Of a stretch of 64,000 nt of DNA, positions 25,781 to 38,060 are shown piece after piece; positions within the stretch are counted from its first letter, which is position 1, and each line of letters starts with the position of its first letter. A program made the position numbers and the translations under genes. The stretch lies in assembly GCA_026874595.1 (NCBI GenBank), contig CM049315.1:69511916-69575915 (forward strand). The letters run 5' to 3'. The DNA comes from Sipunculus nudus. Taxonomy: Eukaryota > Annelida > Sipuncula > Golfingiida > Sipunculidae. The notes beneath the pieces were generated by a model. That model did no database searches and had not been told where the DNA came from. It saw only the letters and a list, made by a program, of their open reading frames with translations.

Positions 25781-27240
25781 AAACACTGCCCAATCAAATG
25801 ATCTTAGGGACAGATAATTTACTGTTAGGCCGAGCTAAATTGGACTTCCATCACAACTCAATGCTATGGTTTAACCAACACTGGTCCTTCGTCGCCAACC
25901 ATGATCACGGCATAGCCGGTTTAGATCAGACGTATACGTCCTGTGCCAACTCAGATTTAGACCAAGTCATTAGCAAATATGTCGACGTGTTCTCCAGCCC
26001 CAATGACCCTAACGGTTTTTGTGATCTATTCCCAATGCACATTGAAACATCCGGCCAGCCCATCTATCAACGGGCCTACAGAGCTCCTCTCACCAAAAGA
26101 ATCGAAATTTCAAAATGCATAGACGAATTACTAGCACAGGGTGTTATTCGACCTTCGGCCTCGCCCTGGGCGTCCCCAATTGCACTTGTCGGAAAAAAAG
26201 ATGGCTCAACGCGTTTCTGCATCGATTATCGACGGCTCAATGCTGTGACAAAGCGTGACAGGTAACCCATACCAAGGATTGATGATATCCTCGATCAATT
26301 AGGGGGCAGCAACATTTTTTCAACTATGGATCTTTGCAGCGGCTATCATCAGCTGGCGCTCCACCCTGCTGACTCCGAAAAAACTGCTTTTACGTGCTAT
26401 CGGGGCCAGTTTGAATTCGTAACCACCCCCTTCGGCTTAGCAAACGCACCAAGCATGTTCCAAAGCGTGTTAGAAACCATGTTAAAAGATTTGTTAGGAG
26501 AATGTGTCCTGGTCTATATTGTCGATTTCATCATTTATAGCCGAGACATTGAAAGCCACAAATAGCATGTTGAATCGGTACTTAAGCGACTGCGTGCGGC
26601 AAATTTGAAACTCAAACCGTCAAAGTGCTGTTTTGCTAGCAATGAGGTCAAAGTGCTGGGTTTCTTGATAAATCAGCATGGTAGCCAGCCTGACCCGGAT
26701 AAAACCGAAGCAATCCTCAAAATTCCGCCCCCGACACATGTTAAGGGAGTCAGATCATTTATGGGAATGGCCAACTACTACCGCAATAGCGTCCCCAACT
26801 TTGCTCACATCGCCGAGCCTCTTAACCGGCTAACAAAAAAGAACCAACGGTTTCAGTGGACACCAGAGCATTCTTCTACTTTTGATAAACTCAGACATGC
26901 TCTAATATCCCCACCTATCAAGGCCTTCCCTAGGACTGATTTACCTTACCGCCTGTACACTGATGCAAGCGCGACTTGTGTAGGAGCTGTCCTATCACAG
27001 CTCCAATAGGACGGAACAGAACGTGTTGTACCATACGTTTCCCATCAGTTGGCGGTCGTCCAAAAACGGTGAGCCACAATAGAGAGAAAGGGCGTAAGCT
27101 ATTATTTACTCCCTGAATAAGCTCCGGCCCTACCTCTTTGGTAGCTCCGTAACAATCTTTACGGATCACAAACCACTTCTCTCTCCATTTAGCAAAAAAA
27201 AAGCAGTTGAATAATAAACTGCAACGCTGGGCCATTATTC
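25774..27240 (+). pseudogene. Gypsy reverse transcriptase and RNase H remnant
   Basis: RT motifs appear in order: GVIRPSASPWASP, RFCIDYRRLN, MDLCSGYHQL and FGLANAPSMFQ. The catalytic block reads YIVDF, where an Asp pair is normal, so the first Asp is Val (26521-26523). The connection and RNase H start follow (YTDASATCVGAVLS, near 26955-26997). In-frame stops occur near 26264, 26563 and 27007, mostly at positions that look like Gln or Arg codons changed to stops. RNase H continues in broken frame to about 27240. Confidence 0.8.
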
Positions 27241-27245
27241 TTTCG

Positions 27246-28002
27246 GAATATGATGCCAGCATACAATAGCATCAGAGCAGAAACAATGTGTGCGCCGATA
27301 TGCTCTCAAGAGTTCCCCAATCCATGCATGAGCAGATTAGTCTTATTGACGTGGACCACGACTGGGTGGACCCAACAGCGTATCCAGAATCCATTGCTTT
27401 ACAGCAACTCCCGTGTATGCTTGATGGTATTGATCTGCAGATTGTTGCCACAGGTCAACATACGGAATATCCGGAGTTCTTTCAAAGCGCGGAAACTGCC
27501 GAGGAGTCTGACTATATTGTCATTAATAATGTAATGTACAGCACACGCAGACCCCACAACACTGCCCCAGCATACCCGCGTCTAGTTCTGCCAACCCGTT
27601 ATGTTAACCAAGTCATAGATCGCGCCAACAAAGAGGTGGGGCATATGCCCTGCCTTATGACATTAAATCGCATACGGGAAGCGTACGTATTTCCAAAAAT
27701 GCGTCAACAAATCCGGGACCGCCTAAAAAAGTGCTCGACCTGTATAGCCAATAGCAAAAGACAAGATCATACAGTTATGGGGGACATGCCTTTGCCGGCT
27801 TCCCCAATGCAGATGGTGAGTATGGATCTCGTAGATCCATTCATACCCTCATGTAATAACAATAAATATTTTTTAACTATGATTTGTCACAAAACAGGGT
27901 GGGCGGAAGCATACCCTATACCCGATAAAACGAATGAATCCGTGTGGAGCATGTTCGCTAAATACTTTGTCCCGACCCATGGTGTACCCGAAGTCCTGTT
28001 CT
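27246..28002 (+). pseudogene. Gypsy integrase, N-terminal part
   Basis: A long open stretch includes an HHCC-type zinc domain ending LKKCSTC (about 27728-27745). The start of the catalytic core follows (MVSMDLVDPF, holding the first core Asp), then GWAEAYPI and HGVPEVLF. Similarity stops abruptly at about 28002, before the second core Asp. The frame then runs into the palindrome-rich block. Confidence 0.7.
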
Positions 28003-28018
28003 GCAAATTGCTAGCAAT

Positions 28019-28229
28019 TTGCGACCTGGGCGCCCAGGAGAGAGGGGCCTGGTTGTCAAAGTAGCAATTTGCTAGCAATTTGCTAGCAATTTGCGGATTT
28101 ACCAGAAAAAAATATTGCTAGCAATTTGCCGATACCCCCCGGCCAATTTTTTTTCGGGTAAATCCGCAAATTGCTAGCAAATTCTTACTTTGACACCCAG
28201 GCCCCCTCTCTCCTGGGCGCCCAGATCGC
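28019..28229. repeat. long inverted repeat, potential hairpin
   Basis: The left arm, about 28019-28092 (gcgacctgggcgcccaggag onwards), is nearly the reverse complement of about 28156-28229. The arms are around 70 bp with a spacer of roughly 60 bp, and each arm contains a TTGCTAGCAA palindrome. Confidence 0.7.
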
Positions 28230-28364
28230 AAATTGCTGGCAATTGCTAGCTACACTCGGTGCCCAGGAAAGAGGGGGCCTGGCTGTCAAAGAAGCAAACT
28301 TGCCGGCCAGGAGTGAAGGGGCATGGGTGTCAAAGTAGCAATTTGCTAGCAATTTGCGGATAGA

Positions 28365-28890
28365 CCCGTGATGCGTAGACTGGTACCCTGCTCTATTATG
28401 GCCTTCAGTCAACCAAAGAGATAGGCGTACAACGACATCTTAAGTTCTCCCAGTTGCAACTCCTGACTGACCTGTAGACTTGTTCCAGTTCCATTATGCA
28501 CCCTCATACCGGTTGTCATGGACGTTCACGCGTTCCTGGTTGATACTCCATGAAGATTTCTTATAAAATAACTTGAAGAATGAGTTGTTGCACAAAAAAA
28601 TGAATGATGGATGTATAGATAACACGATATACTGGATCTTTGATATTCCACTGTGCGTTGCAGTGATTTATTATTGATATCTATTAATCTAATCATTAAT
28701 ATCACAGGTAATGTACAGCCAACTTTTGGTAACTTCTCAGAGCAAACGAAATGCTTATTTTTATCATATATAATACATACTGGAGTTGGAACCAGTCTGC
28801 CGGGAGTACATAAGATGGCGTTGTACGCCCGTCGCTATGATTGGCCTAGAGCAGCGGTGCCATAATAGAGCGGGGTACCAATCTACGTGA
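28365..28890. mobile_element. nested inverted-repeat element, about 0.5 kb
   Basis: Imperfect terminal inverted repeats of about 65-75 bp run inward from gactggtaccctgctctatt (about 28378) and, on the other strand, from gattggtaccccgctctatt (about 28883). Both also share gcgtacaacg further in. The interior is AT-rich without coding content. It lies inside the palindrome block, so it is nested within the Gypsy element. Confidence 0.6.
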
Positions 28891-29007
28891 TGGGGACGGC
28901 TGTTACAAGGAGGATGGTAAAGTTGCTAAATTGCTAGCAAATTGCGTGATGGGAACGGCAATCACAGGAAGGGCGAGAAAGTTGCATAATTGCTAGCAAT
29001 TGGCTAG

Positions 29008-29010
<3 letters not shown>

Positions 29011-29073
<63 letters not shown>
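29011..29073. repeat. (AT)n microsatellite
   Basis: About 31 uninterrupted dinucleotides sit directly after a truncated TTGCTAGCAA module. Confidence 0.9.
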
Positions 29074-29077
<4 letters not shown>

Positions 29078-30602
29078 TATATATATACAATAAATGCGCA
29101 TAGCAAGTTTTTCAGTGAGGATTCAAGCTTTGATAGACAATCGAGGCAAAATTGCTAAATAACTAGTAAATTGCGTAATTGGGCCGGACGTCACATGCAG
29201 GGAGGGCGAGAAAGTTGCAAAATTGCGGGCAAATTGATAGCAAATTGCATGATAGGGATGGCTGTTACATGGAGGATGGCAAAGTTGCTAAATTACTAGC
29301 AAATTGCGTGATGGGGACGGACATAACAGGATGAGTGAGAAAGTTGCAAAATTGAGAGCGAATTGCTAGCAAATTGCATGATGGGGACGGCTGTTACAAG
29401 AAGGATGGCAAAGTTGCAAAATTGCAAGAAATGGCTAGCACTTTGCGTGACGGCTGTTACAAGGAGGATGGTAAAGTTGCTAAATTGCTAGCCAATTGTG
29501 TGATGGGAACGGCAATCACAGTGAGGGCGAGAAAGTTGCATAATTGCTAGCCAATTGCTGGCAAGTTTGCAATAATTGCTTATAGCAAGTTTTTCAGTGA
29601 GGATTCAAACTTTGATAGACACTCGCGGCAAAGTTGCTAAATTGCTAGTAAATTGCGTGATTGGGCCGGCCGTCACAGGGAGGGCGAGAAAGTTGCAAAA
29701 TTGCGGGCAAATTGCTAGCAAACTGCGTGATAGGGATGTCTGTTGCAAGAAGGATGACAAAGTTACTAAATTGCTAGCAAATTGCGTGATGGGGAAGTTC
29801 GTTACAGGATGACTGAGAAAGTTGCAAAATTGCGAGCAAATTGCCAGCAAATTGCGTGATGGGGACGGCTGTTACAAGGAGGATGGTAAAGTTGCTAAAT
29901 TGCTAGCAAATTGCGTGATGGGAACAGCAATCACAGGGAGGGCGAGAAAGTTTCATAATTGCTGGCCTATTGCTAGCAACTTTGCAATAATTGCTTATAG
30001 CAAGTTTTTCAGTGAGGATTCAAACCTTAATAGACACTCGCGGCAAAATTGCTAAATTGCTAGTAAATTGAGAGATTGGGGCGGCCGTCACAGGGAGGGC
30101 GATTTAGTTGCAAAATTGCGTGCAAATTGCTAGCAAATTTCGTGATAGGGATGGGTGTTACAAGAAGGATGGCAAAGTAGCTAAATTGCTAGCAAATTGC
30201 GTGATCGGGCCGGCCATCACAGGGAGGGCGAGAAAGTTGCAAAATTGAAAGCAAATTGCTAGCAAATTGCATGATGGGGACGGCTGTTACAAGAAGGATG
30301 GCAAAGTTGCTAAATTGCTAGCAAATTGCGTGATGGGGAGGACGGTCATTACAGGATGAGTGAGAAAGTTGCAAAATTGCGAGCAAATTGCTAGCAAATT
30401 GCGTGATGGGGACGGCTGTTACAAGAAGGATGGCAAAGTTGCTAAATTGCTAGCAAATTGCGTGATGGGGACGGTCATCACAGGGAGAGTGAGAAAGTTG
30501 CATAATTGCGAGCAAATTGCTAGCAAGTTTGCAATAATTGCGTAATGGCATGTTTTGCAGTGAGGATTCAAACTTTGATAGCCACTCGCGCCAGTTTGCT
30601 AG

Positions 30603-30944
30603 ATACTCATGCTTCAACAGGGAAAAACCGACAGTTCCCCGCCTATATGAGTGGGGAACAACATGTGGCTGAAACGTTAGCAGCTCATAGGATTAGCATC
30701 AGTACAGTAACTGGCTATTCCCCTTTCTTTCTGCTATACGGGCGTCATCCAAGGGTGCCACTCACTCGGCTCTTACAATCCGCGTCCACAAACACACCGT
30801 TTGGTAATCGCTTGGATGATACTGCGCAAATATATCTTCAGGCACATAATAATTCCCTCGAAGCACGAGAGGTTAACCGCCAAAGCGGATTGGACAATCC
30901 TAGTTATTCTAAAACAACTCCATTCCAAACAACACAAAATAAAT
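30603..30944 (+). pseudogene. Gypsy integrase, C-terminal part
   Basis: The open stretch resumes with integrase-like sequence. HVAETLAAHRISI is followed by TGYSPFFLLYGRHPRVPL, the conserved segment after the catalytic core of Gypsy integrases. It continues about 70 codons to a stop near 30943. The core between the first Asp and this point is missing. Confidence 0.7.
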
Positions 30945-31019
30945 GAATAAAATAAACAAATGAGTTAAGAAAGAAAAAAATCGAAATTGGTTAACCCATT
31001 TCTCTATTATTTTTTTTAT

Positions 31020-31036
31020 TAGGGGGGGGGGAGATA
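31020..31036 (+). other. polypurine tract
   Basis: A run of G with flanking purines (aggggggggggagata) directly precedes the 3' LTR, as expected for the plus-strand primer of an LTR element. Confidence 0.75.
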
Positions 31037-31819
31037 TGTAAATATTCTTTCATAGAATATGTTAAGTTATTGCATATGTATATTTTATTCTGATTTTATT
31101 CTTATGTATTAACAATTCGTCATTAAGGGATTATATTTGTCTTAATGTACACTTTTCATTACAATGTATTATTCAGTAGTTTCATAGGAATATGCATGTC
31201 CACCGTAGTGCTATGAATTATGTAATATTATGTTCTCACGAGAACTCGGTATGTACTTAAACCGTGAATGTTTTAAGCTCTTTGAATTTACTCTTTGTGT
31301 AAGCTTCCGGTGCAATGTATGTATTTTGTATGAAGCTGTACACTAATTTCTGCCTCCATTGTGACTCTATTCACACATCGTGCGGGTTAGATCTTGATTG
31401 TATAATATGTAAAGCGAAGCCGCCACGGTTAATTACCCCTCTGTCTGTACAAGTGTCAGCGGCCAAAGAAACCCTAATTGAGGTGCCGCGCACTCACGTA
31501 ATCACTGTAGTAATTTCACTTTGTGCATACGCTCTTATGTTCTATTGTGTCTAATTGCGCTTACGCCTGACACGGCCCCACATTGATTAATGTTACACTT
31601 GAACATTTCTTTTAATTTATATTATAATGAGCTTCCGTACAAGTTCCTGATTGGACAACTCCTTGTATTTGATAGATATATGTATGTACGGTGGATGGGG
31701 ATGCCAGAGTAAAAGTGGGACTTGAACTGAGCGCAAGCGAGTTCAACCCAGCTCGAGATATATCAAATAAACCACGTATTGCTGTAACCCGCTGTTGTGT
31801 ATTTCCTTGTGAACCAACA
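31037..31819 (+). repeat. 3' LTR
   Basis: The 783-bp LTR runs from TGTAAATATT to CCAACA and closely matches the 5' LTR. CTCC (31820-31823) follows as the right target duplication. Confidence 0.9.
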
Positions 31820-32100
31820 CTCCGGCTTCTATTTCAAAGATTCGGATCTAAGGTTCACCAGACTTTCTCCGCAGACAGATCCCCTCTTGAGACTGTCTTC
31901 GAAGTACATTTCCTGTCGTATTTTCGTACCCTTATAAAAGCTCGAAACCACTCATTGTAGCTCACATGTCGGAGAAGTACACTGTGTACAAAACACACCC
32001 TGAGTAAGCGGCTCACTCCACTTGCCCTGCTAAGGTCCCCACTGTTTTCGAAATACAACCTCCTTTCTTTGGCAGTGGAGGAGTTCACGCTGCCTGGTGT
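31820..32100. repeat. right part of segmental duplication (partner 45231-45510)
   Basis: Starting ctccggcttctatttc, this matches ctccggcttctacttc at 45231 and onwards through agctcgaaaccactcattgtag and gtaagcggctcactccacttgcc. Together with 22380-23480 it gives a continuous match once the retrotransposon is removed. Confidence 0.75.
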
Positions 32101-32181
32101 TACAGAATCTGATATTTTTTATCTCCTTGACAAAATTTATGTTCATCACGCATACGTGATCTGTTAATATTAGGTTCCGTT

Positions 32182-32184
<3 letters not shown>

Positions 32185-32255
<71 letters not shown>
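32185..32255. repeat. (TA)n followed by (GA)n
   Basis: A TA run (about 32185-32222) passes directly into a GA run (about 32224-32255). Confidence 0.9.
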
Positions 32256-32258
<3 letters not shown>

Positions 32259-33760
32259 AACATCGTGGGGAGAGTACCTTTTTTGAGCTATCCAACGCCC
32301 CCCCCCCCCAAAGAAAATATAACAAACGCTCTGGTCACATCTTAGACGTGATAACAAGTGTCTGTACCAAGATGTTGGTTACCATCATAGAGATAAAATT
32401 TGCAATAACCAGTGGGAATTTTAAAAAATGTCCTTTTCCAGAAGACATTGTTCACCGTAACATGATGATTTATTTAACCTAGCAGTGGCCCCTAGTGAGT
32501 GACCAGTAGCACATCCAGCTTTTTGATGTGGCCGACCATTTTGTTAGTCAAAGCCCGGTCACAGCTAAATGGACCAGATAGCTAAGAGAAACTGGTATGG
32601 GTAACGCACAAGTTAGTAAACAGAAACTAAACGAATCCACCCGCACATTCCAAATCATTACCAGTATGAATTCAATTAACCGTTTGCATCGACTCACTGT
32701 ACTCAATATATCGTAGCTATCTGTGCACACATATCGACTGAATGGAAAATTTACCATTTTGTTCATAAACTTTTCCACCCTCTTGATATATTCTTTCTAT
32801 TCAACAACCTAGTAAATGAACAAGGTTGTGAGATGATCGTTTCAGGGTCAGGGGTCAACATAGATGCTGTTTGGGATTCAGTCAAGCCGGGAGGTTTACC
32901 TTTGAAAGTTTATGGGGCCGTGGCTTCTTATCAAAGAGAAGAGTTGTCTGATGTCTCTGTCTGTCTCTCTTAGGTACGTATTTCTCTCTCACTCTCTGTC
33001 TATCTCTCTCTCCCTCTCTCTCAATACAAGCGACAGAATCAGTATGCTCTTTTATACACAGAACTTTATTACCAATATTTATTGCCAATGTGTGTAGATA
33101 TTTTATGTGCCTGCAAGCTGCACATGTATAGCAAATTTAGTCAAATGCCTGACATTACTTTTAAACACTTGACTATTGTTGTAACAAATGGCGGTAGAAC
33201 TTGTAAAACTTATACAGCAAATAATCACAAACACTAGGTTCGCCCGTAACCTCGGTTTCATCAATCATCGTCATCATAAGAAAATGAGAAACATGCATAT
33301 CACACTCTCTCCACATGCGTTGAATCAGTTCATGTGTATGTGCTCATTTCCCGAAAGTAGTCTTCAGCTGCATCACACCATTCCGTTCGGTTTCTCGGCT
33401 CCCACTTTTCAGTCTCCATGGTCTCTGTATTTGTAGAGTTATTGGTGCCCTTTACCAATCGATGGACATGCAATGTCCCATTGGACCCCCGTCATCTGCA
33501 GTTTCCTTCCTGTTGGCGGCTCAGACTCCGGCCGCTTGTTATCAGCCTGTTCCTTCATATGCGTCTTGACACAACGCTTTCCCTCCCACCTGTGTCAATA
33601 GTGTCAAGTCTGTCAGCTGTGTCAGCTTGTGCCATCCGATAGACGTGTAGTGTACCTTGTGAGCACCTCTGTGAACTCCAAGTGTGGAGGTCTGCAGTTC
33701 TTACAGATTGTCTGGAGCCATCCGTGTGTCAGCTCCATATGAATCTTGTTGAAATCCCGC
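32256..33760. other. no gene seen; 3' flank of polo-box gene A
   Basis: The part nearest gene A (about 33500-33760) partly resembles 39700-40020, the same position downstream of the broken third copy. It may hold the 3' UTR. A candidate AATAAA on the minus strand is at 33064-33069, about 700 bp past the stop. Confidence 0.35.
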
Positions 33761-36700
33761 TCAAGGCGTCTGTGCTTCTCTCAGTTTGTGAAGAACTGCT
33801 GGTAGAGCGTCCATTTTCTGCCTCACTTTTAAAGGGATATGATCATTTTCCTTAAAACTGAAATATGTAAAAACACAAACAAATAAAATACTGTCAGAAA
33901 GTTACATTCTGAGTAAATTTATATTTTCATTTTCGTTTAATTGATACTATCATTTAAAAAATCGTGACTTCTACTAAGCCTGATTTAATATTCTAAAATA
34001 AAACTTATTTAAAGTTTAAAAAGTAGGCTCCTTACCCAGATCAAAATCCGAACTTTATACATCTATCTCTGGGAATACAATATGGCATTAAGTATACAAA
34101 CCTTGAGGCGTTTCCCTTTGGACACCTGTACTGGATGACCATGGGGTTGGGTTTAAGTGAGAGTTCTGACCCGTCATCGAACTGAACAGACACTTCCTTG
34201 TTTGACCACTGAGTTCCCCAACCGATACCGGGGACGAATACTTGGCAGAGCATCCTTGGTGACGGTAAAGGGAAACTGTTACAGCCAGAGGCAGACGACA
34301 ATGTTTCATCCTGGTTTAGCGCCATTTCAACAGACAACAGTGTCTCATCCGGTGTAGCAAATATATCTGTCCTTCCGTCGATTGGGTTGCTGCTTCTTGG
34401 GTTTTCTTTCACAGACGACGAACCTGATGAACTGGACATAGACTTCGCAATGACATGGCATGGACGTCTGGATAGAAAGAAAGAAATAATGGTGATTAGA
34501 GACCAATTAACCTTGTAAAAGTAAAGGAATAAACCTATTATTGCATTTAATTGTTCTGAAGGCAATCTATAATATAAATTAATCATATTATTTATTACGT
34601 ATTATTACATATTAATATTTAGAACGTATTTATTTTTTAGTTATGACTCAAACATATAAATCAGAACTTTCTCAGACTAACGGCCCACTTATATGTGTAT
34701 AAATCTATTTGTAAAGTCATCATATAGGATAAGATATCATTTATTGCCAAAGAGGAATTTGAATGTTTAACAACTGACATGCAGCACAATTAAGAAAAAT
34801 AATACTGTGAGAATTAATAAGCATATGATTAATGACTAGAAGATAAATATAAAAAATTATATATGCTTATATATGCACACGCCCTGTACTTGGCATGAAT
34901 GAGTCCCAGAATACGCAAATCTCATGATTCTTACCTCCCGATGACAGCAGGGAAGCAGGTCACATCTGATCTTGATCCTTCGTGATCGCCCATTGACGTC
35001 ATCAGGTAAACGAAGTCTAAACATTTCTGACGAAACTGAAACAATACAGATAATTAAATACAAAAACTGTTTGTTTGCAACATGAATTCCTTTAGTCTTT
35101 TTTTTAAATATGTTTGACCTTCTTTAATATTATTTCATCTATACGACACAGACACTCTTGGATAGGTTTTATTATATATCACATAAAAATATGATTGAAT
35201 TACAATATAAAAATATCTTAATGTAAAATTATTTTAAATCATTTTTATGCATATTTACCTTCATAGTGTGTGAAAGGAGTTGTCTGGTTTTAAGATCCAA
35301 TTTTTCAGAACTTGATTCAGAATCAAACTTGAAAGAAATTCCGTCGCTCTGGGTGATGCTCGTGACGTCATTATAACAACGGACCTTGCCTCCGCCATAA
35401 AACGTCGCATCAAAGTCACGGTTGTCGTTCTCCATCAACATACACTTGGCCTGGTCCGTGTACATGGTCACTTTTGGGGTCTTGGACTTGACCACGTCAA
35501 CGAATCTGTAGGAAATGGAAACAACAAAAATATTTTGAGAAAAACTTATAATTTGTACTTAACATCGTATATTTGTCATATACTTTATTCTTTATTTTTC
35601 ATGATATATATTGGAACAAAATGTAAACGCAGTTAAATAAGTTGAACGGAGGTTAAAACAGTTAAATAATTTGAAAACAAGTATTTTTTCCATTTCAAAA
35701 CACAAGATTTCTATAAAATGAAAACACAAAAAAAGAATGTCACAGGATCACCGTACTTACCTTGCCGCATGCTGGTACCTCTTCCAGTATTTCTGGGGCA
35801 GCCTGTCGTGGCTGTACACCCTGACGGAGCCTGCTGCAGGGCTGGCTGGACTGTCACTGACTGTCGCGTTGTCACACTGGGGCTGATAGAATTGTATCAC
35901 GTGACCATCTGGGCTGATCTTCATCACTTCTCTCACGATCTCCAGGTCTTGTATTATTCTGAGGATCTCCAAGTACACGCTATAGTCGTCTGTGATCGTC
36001 AGCTGTTGTGGAATGGAAATGACTCATAAATGTGATATCTTGTATTTTATTCTTACTACATGCCTCCCTCCTCTGTTACATATGAGTGAAAGGTCAGGAA
36101 GGGTTACATAATAAAATTTTATATTTCACAGTTTGTCTATTTATCGGTTCGATTCGGTTGTCTGTTAGTAGTTTGATCTGCAATTGATTTGAATTGTTTC
36201 AAAAAGATATTTCAATAACTGTATTATTTAAAAAGTTTATAGATTAAATTCTGCATTTATTATGTCACTGTAGGTATATCCTCATCGCTGATTATAACAA
36301 ATAACGGTAACTTACCACGACGTTACGTATTTTCTGACGATAAGGCTTCAGACGAAAAGACGTCCGAGGAGGAGTAGGACAACCGATCACGTGACCACTG
36401 GTGACGTCATCGGCTGAGGATGAACGCTCTTCTCCTTGACTGTGACAGTTTACCTAAAACATGAAGTTTAGGATACCAGTATTTTAAAATGCGTCGGATA
36501 TCGGATGAGTCACTCATATCTAGCGATGATTTATACTCAAATTATATATTATTATACGCAAATTTAGACACACTTTTAATTTCTCTCATTAATGTATTTA
36601 ATTTCAGTATTCAAGCTAAATTTGACATAAAAACTGTGATCAGTTTTCATGGTGGAAAATGAAGTGTAGGTGTATTTGTAGCCCCGAAGTGATGTATTAA

Positions 36701-36802
36701 AAAAAGTGCAATAGTGAATCTTTTTATGGCCAAACTAAAATCAAATTCTCAGTCTATATAAACATAATCACTGAGAGCCCTTACCATATTCTGGACTTTC
36801 AT
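33761..36802 (-). CDS. gene A: kinase-less PLK4-like polo-box protein
   Basis: Seven exons are joined in consistent phase by GT-AG introns: 36785-36802, 36316-36453, 35761-36002, 35259-35505, 34935-35035, 34102-34467 and 33761-33857. They total 1209 nt, or 402 residues. Residues 7-52 end [11 protein letters not shown], the entry to PLK4 PB1. Residues 53-133 ([24 protein letters not shown]) complete PB1, and 133-249 ([20 protein letters not shown]) form PB2. A Ser-rich linker reaches about 320. PB3 ([20 protein letters not shown], then YRCPKG and a C-terminal helix) fills 322-402. In PLK4 these boxes dimerise and bind centriole scaffolds (CEP152/CEP192 type, STIL). No kinase domain is present and no upstream exon carries one. 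ATG 36802 is the first after a TATA-like box. Exon limits are by eye. Confidence 0.8.
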
Positions 36803-36925
36803 TCTTTTTCCCTGATGATAGAAGTCCCTTGAGGTATTAAGATAAGACCTTAATATAAAATGACCTTGTAACGGCTGTAGCAGAATAATCGAGAACAACT
36901 GATGGACTGTGAGGAAACTTGAGTT

Positions 36926-36933
36926 ATTATATA
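36926..36933 (-). promoter_or_regulatory. TATA-like box of gene A
   Basis: TATATAAT on the minus strand lies about 125 bp upstream of ATG 36802. No other ATG occurs between them. The third copy has gaataaaaag at the aligned position, so the box is not conserved there. Confidence 0.4.
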
Positions 36934-38060
36934 AGTTAAAGTTAATAAACGTGTTTCACCTCGTGTTTTACCCTGACCCGCCCGTTCTTGTTTGATTATA
37001 ATCAGGTCAAGTGATCACCTGACTCGGCGAGGAGTGACTGGTCGAGTATTATTTAATTAATATTAATCAATGCAGACTCGTATAGGGCGAGTAAGGGCGT
37101 AGGAACCAACCTGAAAGTAATTAGTGGGATTAAAAATGTGATATATTTAATGAAGTCACAAGATGATGACGATGATGGTCATGATAATAATGATAAAGTA
37201 CATATTATTTAATATTTGTTAAATAATATTTCATTGCAAAAAGCTACAAAAAAGTTTTAGGAAATAGGACAAGGTGCTGCATTAATTTCTGCAATGAATT
37301 TTTTTAATTACCATTGATTCTTTCTTCTCCGTCTTCTTCTTTATATTATTATTATTATTTTTCTTTCCTGTGCCTCGGGAATGTTCTTCCTTCGCTATGT
37401 GGGCCGGTGAACTACCGTCTGGTCAACCACCGGAACTCGGTGAGGTTGTTTGCACCTATTGAACTCTGATGAGTTGTCACGCTCTGGGGGCGCCCCCTGT
37501 CCGCATAAACCGAGAAACTTGTTTATACATCATTGTCAGGAACATCATGGGCGAAGATATACTTTATTGTTCTAAATCCCCTCATGAGGCGTGGATACCT
37601 GATTAAACAACGGGACAGTCTCGGTCGGGTTGCTGTCAACTTCACAATTACAAACCGTTATATACATATTGGTATATGATCAACATTTTTAGCTACTATC
37701 GGCCTCGTCACCAAGCGGAGTTCAACCAAGAAGGCCACCTAGATCATGTGACATAAGCATGTTTGACCCAGCTTACATTGTGCCAGACAATCAGTCAGAC
37801 AGAAAGACAGACAGACAGAACGGACCGTATCAATGTATGCAGCAGTTTGTTTCAGGTGTTTGTGGTAACATTAATTGATCGTTACAGGTGTCTTCATTCT
37901 GCGCTAGATTATATTATGATATCTTGGTACACCTCATGAGCTGTAGGATGATTCGTTGATTTTAAACATTGGTGGCACTGTTTATTGAAGAGAATGGACA
38001 ATAAGAATAATACGTGATTATATTATATTTTATTAAAGGGACAAAGGGTAATTCCCTCCG
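36934..38060. other. 5' flank of gene A; no other gene seen
   Basis: The first 150 bp resemble the flank of the third copy (41060-41300), with shared words such as ttaaagtta...aac and gacccg...gttt. Beyond that it is unique AT-rich sequence with a short gacag repeat near 37796-37817. Confidence 0.4.

Larger units (their letters stand above)
28003..30600. repeat. TTGCTAGCAA-palindrome repeat block inside integrase
   Basis: About 2.6 kb replaces the middle of the integrase core. The block has about twenty exact TTGCTAGCAA palindromes. From about 28880 to 30595 it is a tandem array built of two alternating modules. One carries ggctgttacaagaaggatgg and the other tcacagggagggcgagaaag, and each ends in a gctagcaaattgcgtgatggg-like junction. 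The left part (28010-28350) holds inverted and direct copies of a module containing tgggcgcccaggagagaggg and gtcaaagtagcaatttgc. This could be a satellite-bearing transposon insert or a local expansion with deletion. Confidence 0.75.
23481..31819 (+). mobile_element. Ty3/Gypsy LTR retrotransposon, full-length but degenerate
   Basis: Two LTRs (23481-24285 and 31037-31819) start TGTAAATATT and end in ACA. They bound a gag region, a protease, RT/RNase H and integrase pieces in Gypsy order. The 4-bp sequence CTCC flanks it on both sides (23477-23480 and 31820-31823). The equivalent uninterrupted site is present at 45231-45234. Stops, frameshifts, an RT active-site change and a 2.6-kb block inside integrase make it non-autonomous. 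Confidence 0.9.

Noticed and set aside
28003-30600. CRISPR-like array
   Set aside because: Repeats are nearly contiguous modules with internal palindromes and no unique spacers, in a eukaryotic retroelement.
35718-36029. Plus-strand 103-codon frame
   Set aside because: It is a shadow of gene A exon 3, which is supported by homology and splice sites on the minus strand.
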